A DNA stretch of 6,768 bases from G039029935 sp039029935 (GTDB lineage Bacteria > Chloroflexota > Anaerolineae > Caldilineales > Caldilineaceae): contig JBCCFC010000753.1 in the NCBI GenBank assembly GCA_039029935.1, positions 1 to 6,768 on the forward strand, written 5' to 3'. Every line of letters begins with the position of its first letter. The first letter of the stretch is position 1. Under the pieces are notes generated by a model. The model did no database searches. It was not told the origin of the DNA and was given only the letters and a program-made list of their open reading frames with translations. A program made the position numbers and the translations under genes. Below are positions 6,001 to 6,768 of this stretch, one piece after another.

Positions 6001-6369
6001 ATGACGACATACAACAACCGTCAAAACTTAGAAATGGGTCATTGGCCCGAACTACGCCAAGCCTTTAACCAACTGGTGCAACTTGTGTGGAGCGAAAAAG
6101 AGCTTGACGAACAATTTAAACAGGAGCTATTTACGATGGCGAGCTTCGCCAGCGGTTGCCAGCATTGCCAATCACACGGAGCCTTTCATCTCAATGCAAT
6201 GGGTGTTCAGACAGCGCGCATCCGCGCTATCTGGGCGTATGAAACCTCAGACCTGTTTTCAGACGCAGAGCGGGAGGCCCTTGATCTAGTCCGTGCTGCC
6301 TCGCAATTGCCCAATGCATCCACACCAGCGCATTTTGAAAGATTGCGTCAATATTATTCGGAGACTTGA
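6001..6369 (+). CDS. AhpD-like / carboxymuconolactone decarboxylase family protein, N-terminal part before a frameshift
   Basis: The reading frame gives 122 residues of an AhpD-like alkylhydroperoxidase, small helical proteins that use a CxxC pair to reduce peroxides or relay thiol redox. The motif ASFASGCQHCQSHGAFHLNA (47-66) holds C53, C56 and H59, with E42 upstream as the likely proton-relay glutamate, matching the core of the family (CxxCxxH variant of peroxidase-related members). The frame stops at TGA 6367-6369 after YYSET, while the following frame (6368-6562) carries the expected C-terminal sequence. Deleting one T from the TT at 6366-6367 restores a 186-residue protein, the usual length. 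It lies 31 bases after the sulfotransferase stop with a strong Shine-Dalgarno sequence. The frameshift may be a sequencing error, a true mutation, or (least likely) programmed. The catalytic residues lie in the intact N-terminal part. Confidence 0.85.
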   Translation: MTTYNNRQNLEMGHWPELRQAFNQLVQLVWSEKELDEQFKQELFTMASFASGCQHCQSHGAFHLNAMGVQTARIRAIWAYETSDLFSDAEREALDLVRAASQLPNASTPAHFERLRQYYSET

Positions 6370-6562
6370 GATTTTAGCCGTGAATAGTGCGGCGGCGTGG
6401 CTCAATCGCTGGAATGACACCATCGCAACCGTGACAGATCAAGAATCAGTCGATTGGGCAACAGAAAATCTAGCTGATGTCGGCTGGCATTTGGGCAAGC
6501 ACACGGGCGAAGAGAGCGAACAACGGAAGGCGCATCCCCTCAATATGGGTTGGATCAAATAG
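6368..6562 (+). pseudogene. C-terminal part of the AhpD-like gene in the shifted frame
   Basis: The frame reads EILAVNSAAAWLNRWNDTIA and onward to HPLNMGWIK, followed by two TAG stops. NRWND is typical of the last helices of carboxymuconolactone-decarboxylase/AhpD proteins, and the segment joins smoothly to YYSET of the upstream frame (SETEILAVN) if one T is removed at 6366-6367. On its own it could only start at GTG 6380, with no clear ribosome-binding site, so it is the missing tail of the preceding gene and not a separate one. Confidence 0.8.
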
Positions 6563-6577
6563 TAGAAATGAAAGTTT

Positions 6578-6768
6578 ATGGAACTGAATGGCGATTTTTC
6601 AAAACGAGTATTGCCTCATAGTGACGAGATTGAGTGGATTCCTTCGCCCATGGCGGGCGTGGATCGGCGGATGCTAGACCGCATCGGTGACGAAGTGGCG
6701 CGGGCAACGACGATTGTACGCTATGCCCCCAACAGCCATTTCTCATCCCACGTGCATACGGGCGGTGA
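6578..6768 (+). CDS. ChrR-type cupin domain protein, 5' part only
   Basis: The frame from ATG 6578 is open for 63 codons to the window edge. The sequence IPSPMAGVDRRMLDRIGDEV (21-40) followed by ARATTIVRYAPNSHFSSHVH (41-60) and TGG is characteristic of the cupin half of ChrR-like proteins. H58 and H60 of HVHTGG begin the metal-binding cupin motif; the next codon starts GA, consistent with the expected glutamate. In Rhodobacter, ChrR is a zinc anti-sigma factor responding to singlet oxygen, with an N-terminal sigma-binding domain. That domain is absent here, because the protein starts directly in the cupin, so it is more likely a stand-alone cupin sensor or enzyme. It begins 15 bases after the AhpD-like gene, suggesting the same operon. 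The ribosome site is weak (GAAATGAAAG region). Confidence 0.85.
   Translation, partial: MELNGDFSKRVLPHSDEIEWIPSPMAGVDRRMLDRIGDEVARATTIVRYAPNSHFSSHVHTGG

Overview
The window has two parts of different character, meeting somewhere around position 2390-2540. The right part (about 2540-6768) is ordinary bacterial DNA: tightly spaced genes all on the + strand, most with Shine-Dalgarno sequences, and protein families that are easy to recognise. The left part (1 to about 2400) has no recognisable bacterial gene. It has high stop-codon density in every frame, short simple repeats and palindromes, and several eukaryotic-style splice signals. The best reading is a contig from a host-associated community, with animal-like (for example marine invertebrate) DNA joined to DNA of a bacterial associate. 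Either it is a chimeric assembly or, less likely, a real junction such as an integration. I cannot name the host or the bacterium; the host type is an inference from style only.

Left part. On the minus strand there is a plausible intron-containing gene for a small secreted protein. A first exon at 1759-1669 encodes a textbook signal peptide and ends in a splice donor in phase 1. An exon at 497-388 begins behind a strong polypyrimidine-CAG acceptor in the matching phase and ends in a GTGAGT donor. A possible third exon runs from 69 to the window edge. The rest holds a 24-bp perfect palindrome (1587-1610), a 14-bp tandem repeat (1201-1237), a 10-bp direct repeat (1053-1074), a TATA-like box inside an inverted repeat (1264-1347), and a fold-back element resembling a MITE (2241-2373).

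Right part. A 21-bp-stem hairpin (2540-2586), whose left arm also contains its own dyad, lies 47 bases before the first gene. Then come a MATE efflux pump (2634-4049), a phytanoyl-CoA dioxygenase-family Fe(II)/2-oxoglutarate oxygenase (4086-4949), a PAPS-type sulfotransferase (5007-5969), an AhpD/carboxymuconolactone-decarboxylase-like protein broken by a one-base frameshift (6001-6562), and the start of a ChrR-type cupin protein that runs off the window (6578 onward). Gaps between genes are 15-57 bases, so this is probably one operon. The most natural joint function is hydroxylation of a small molecule, sulfation of it and export by the MATE pump, with two small redox/stress-type proteins downstream. 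That pathway is inferred from the families and gene order; the substrate is unknown.
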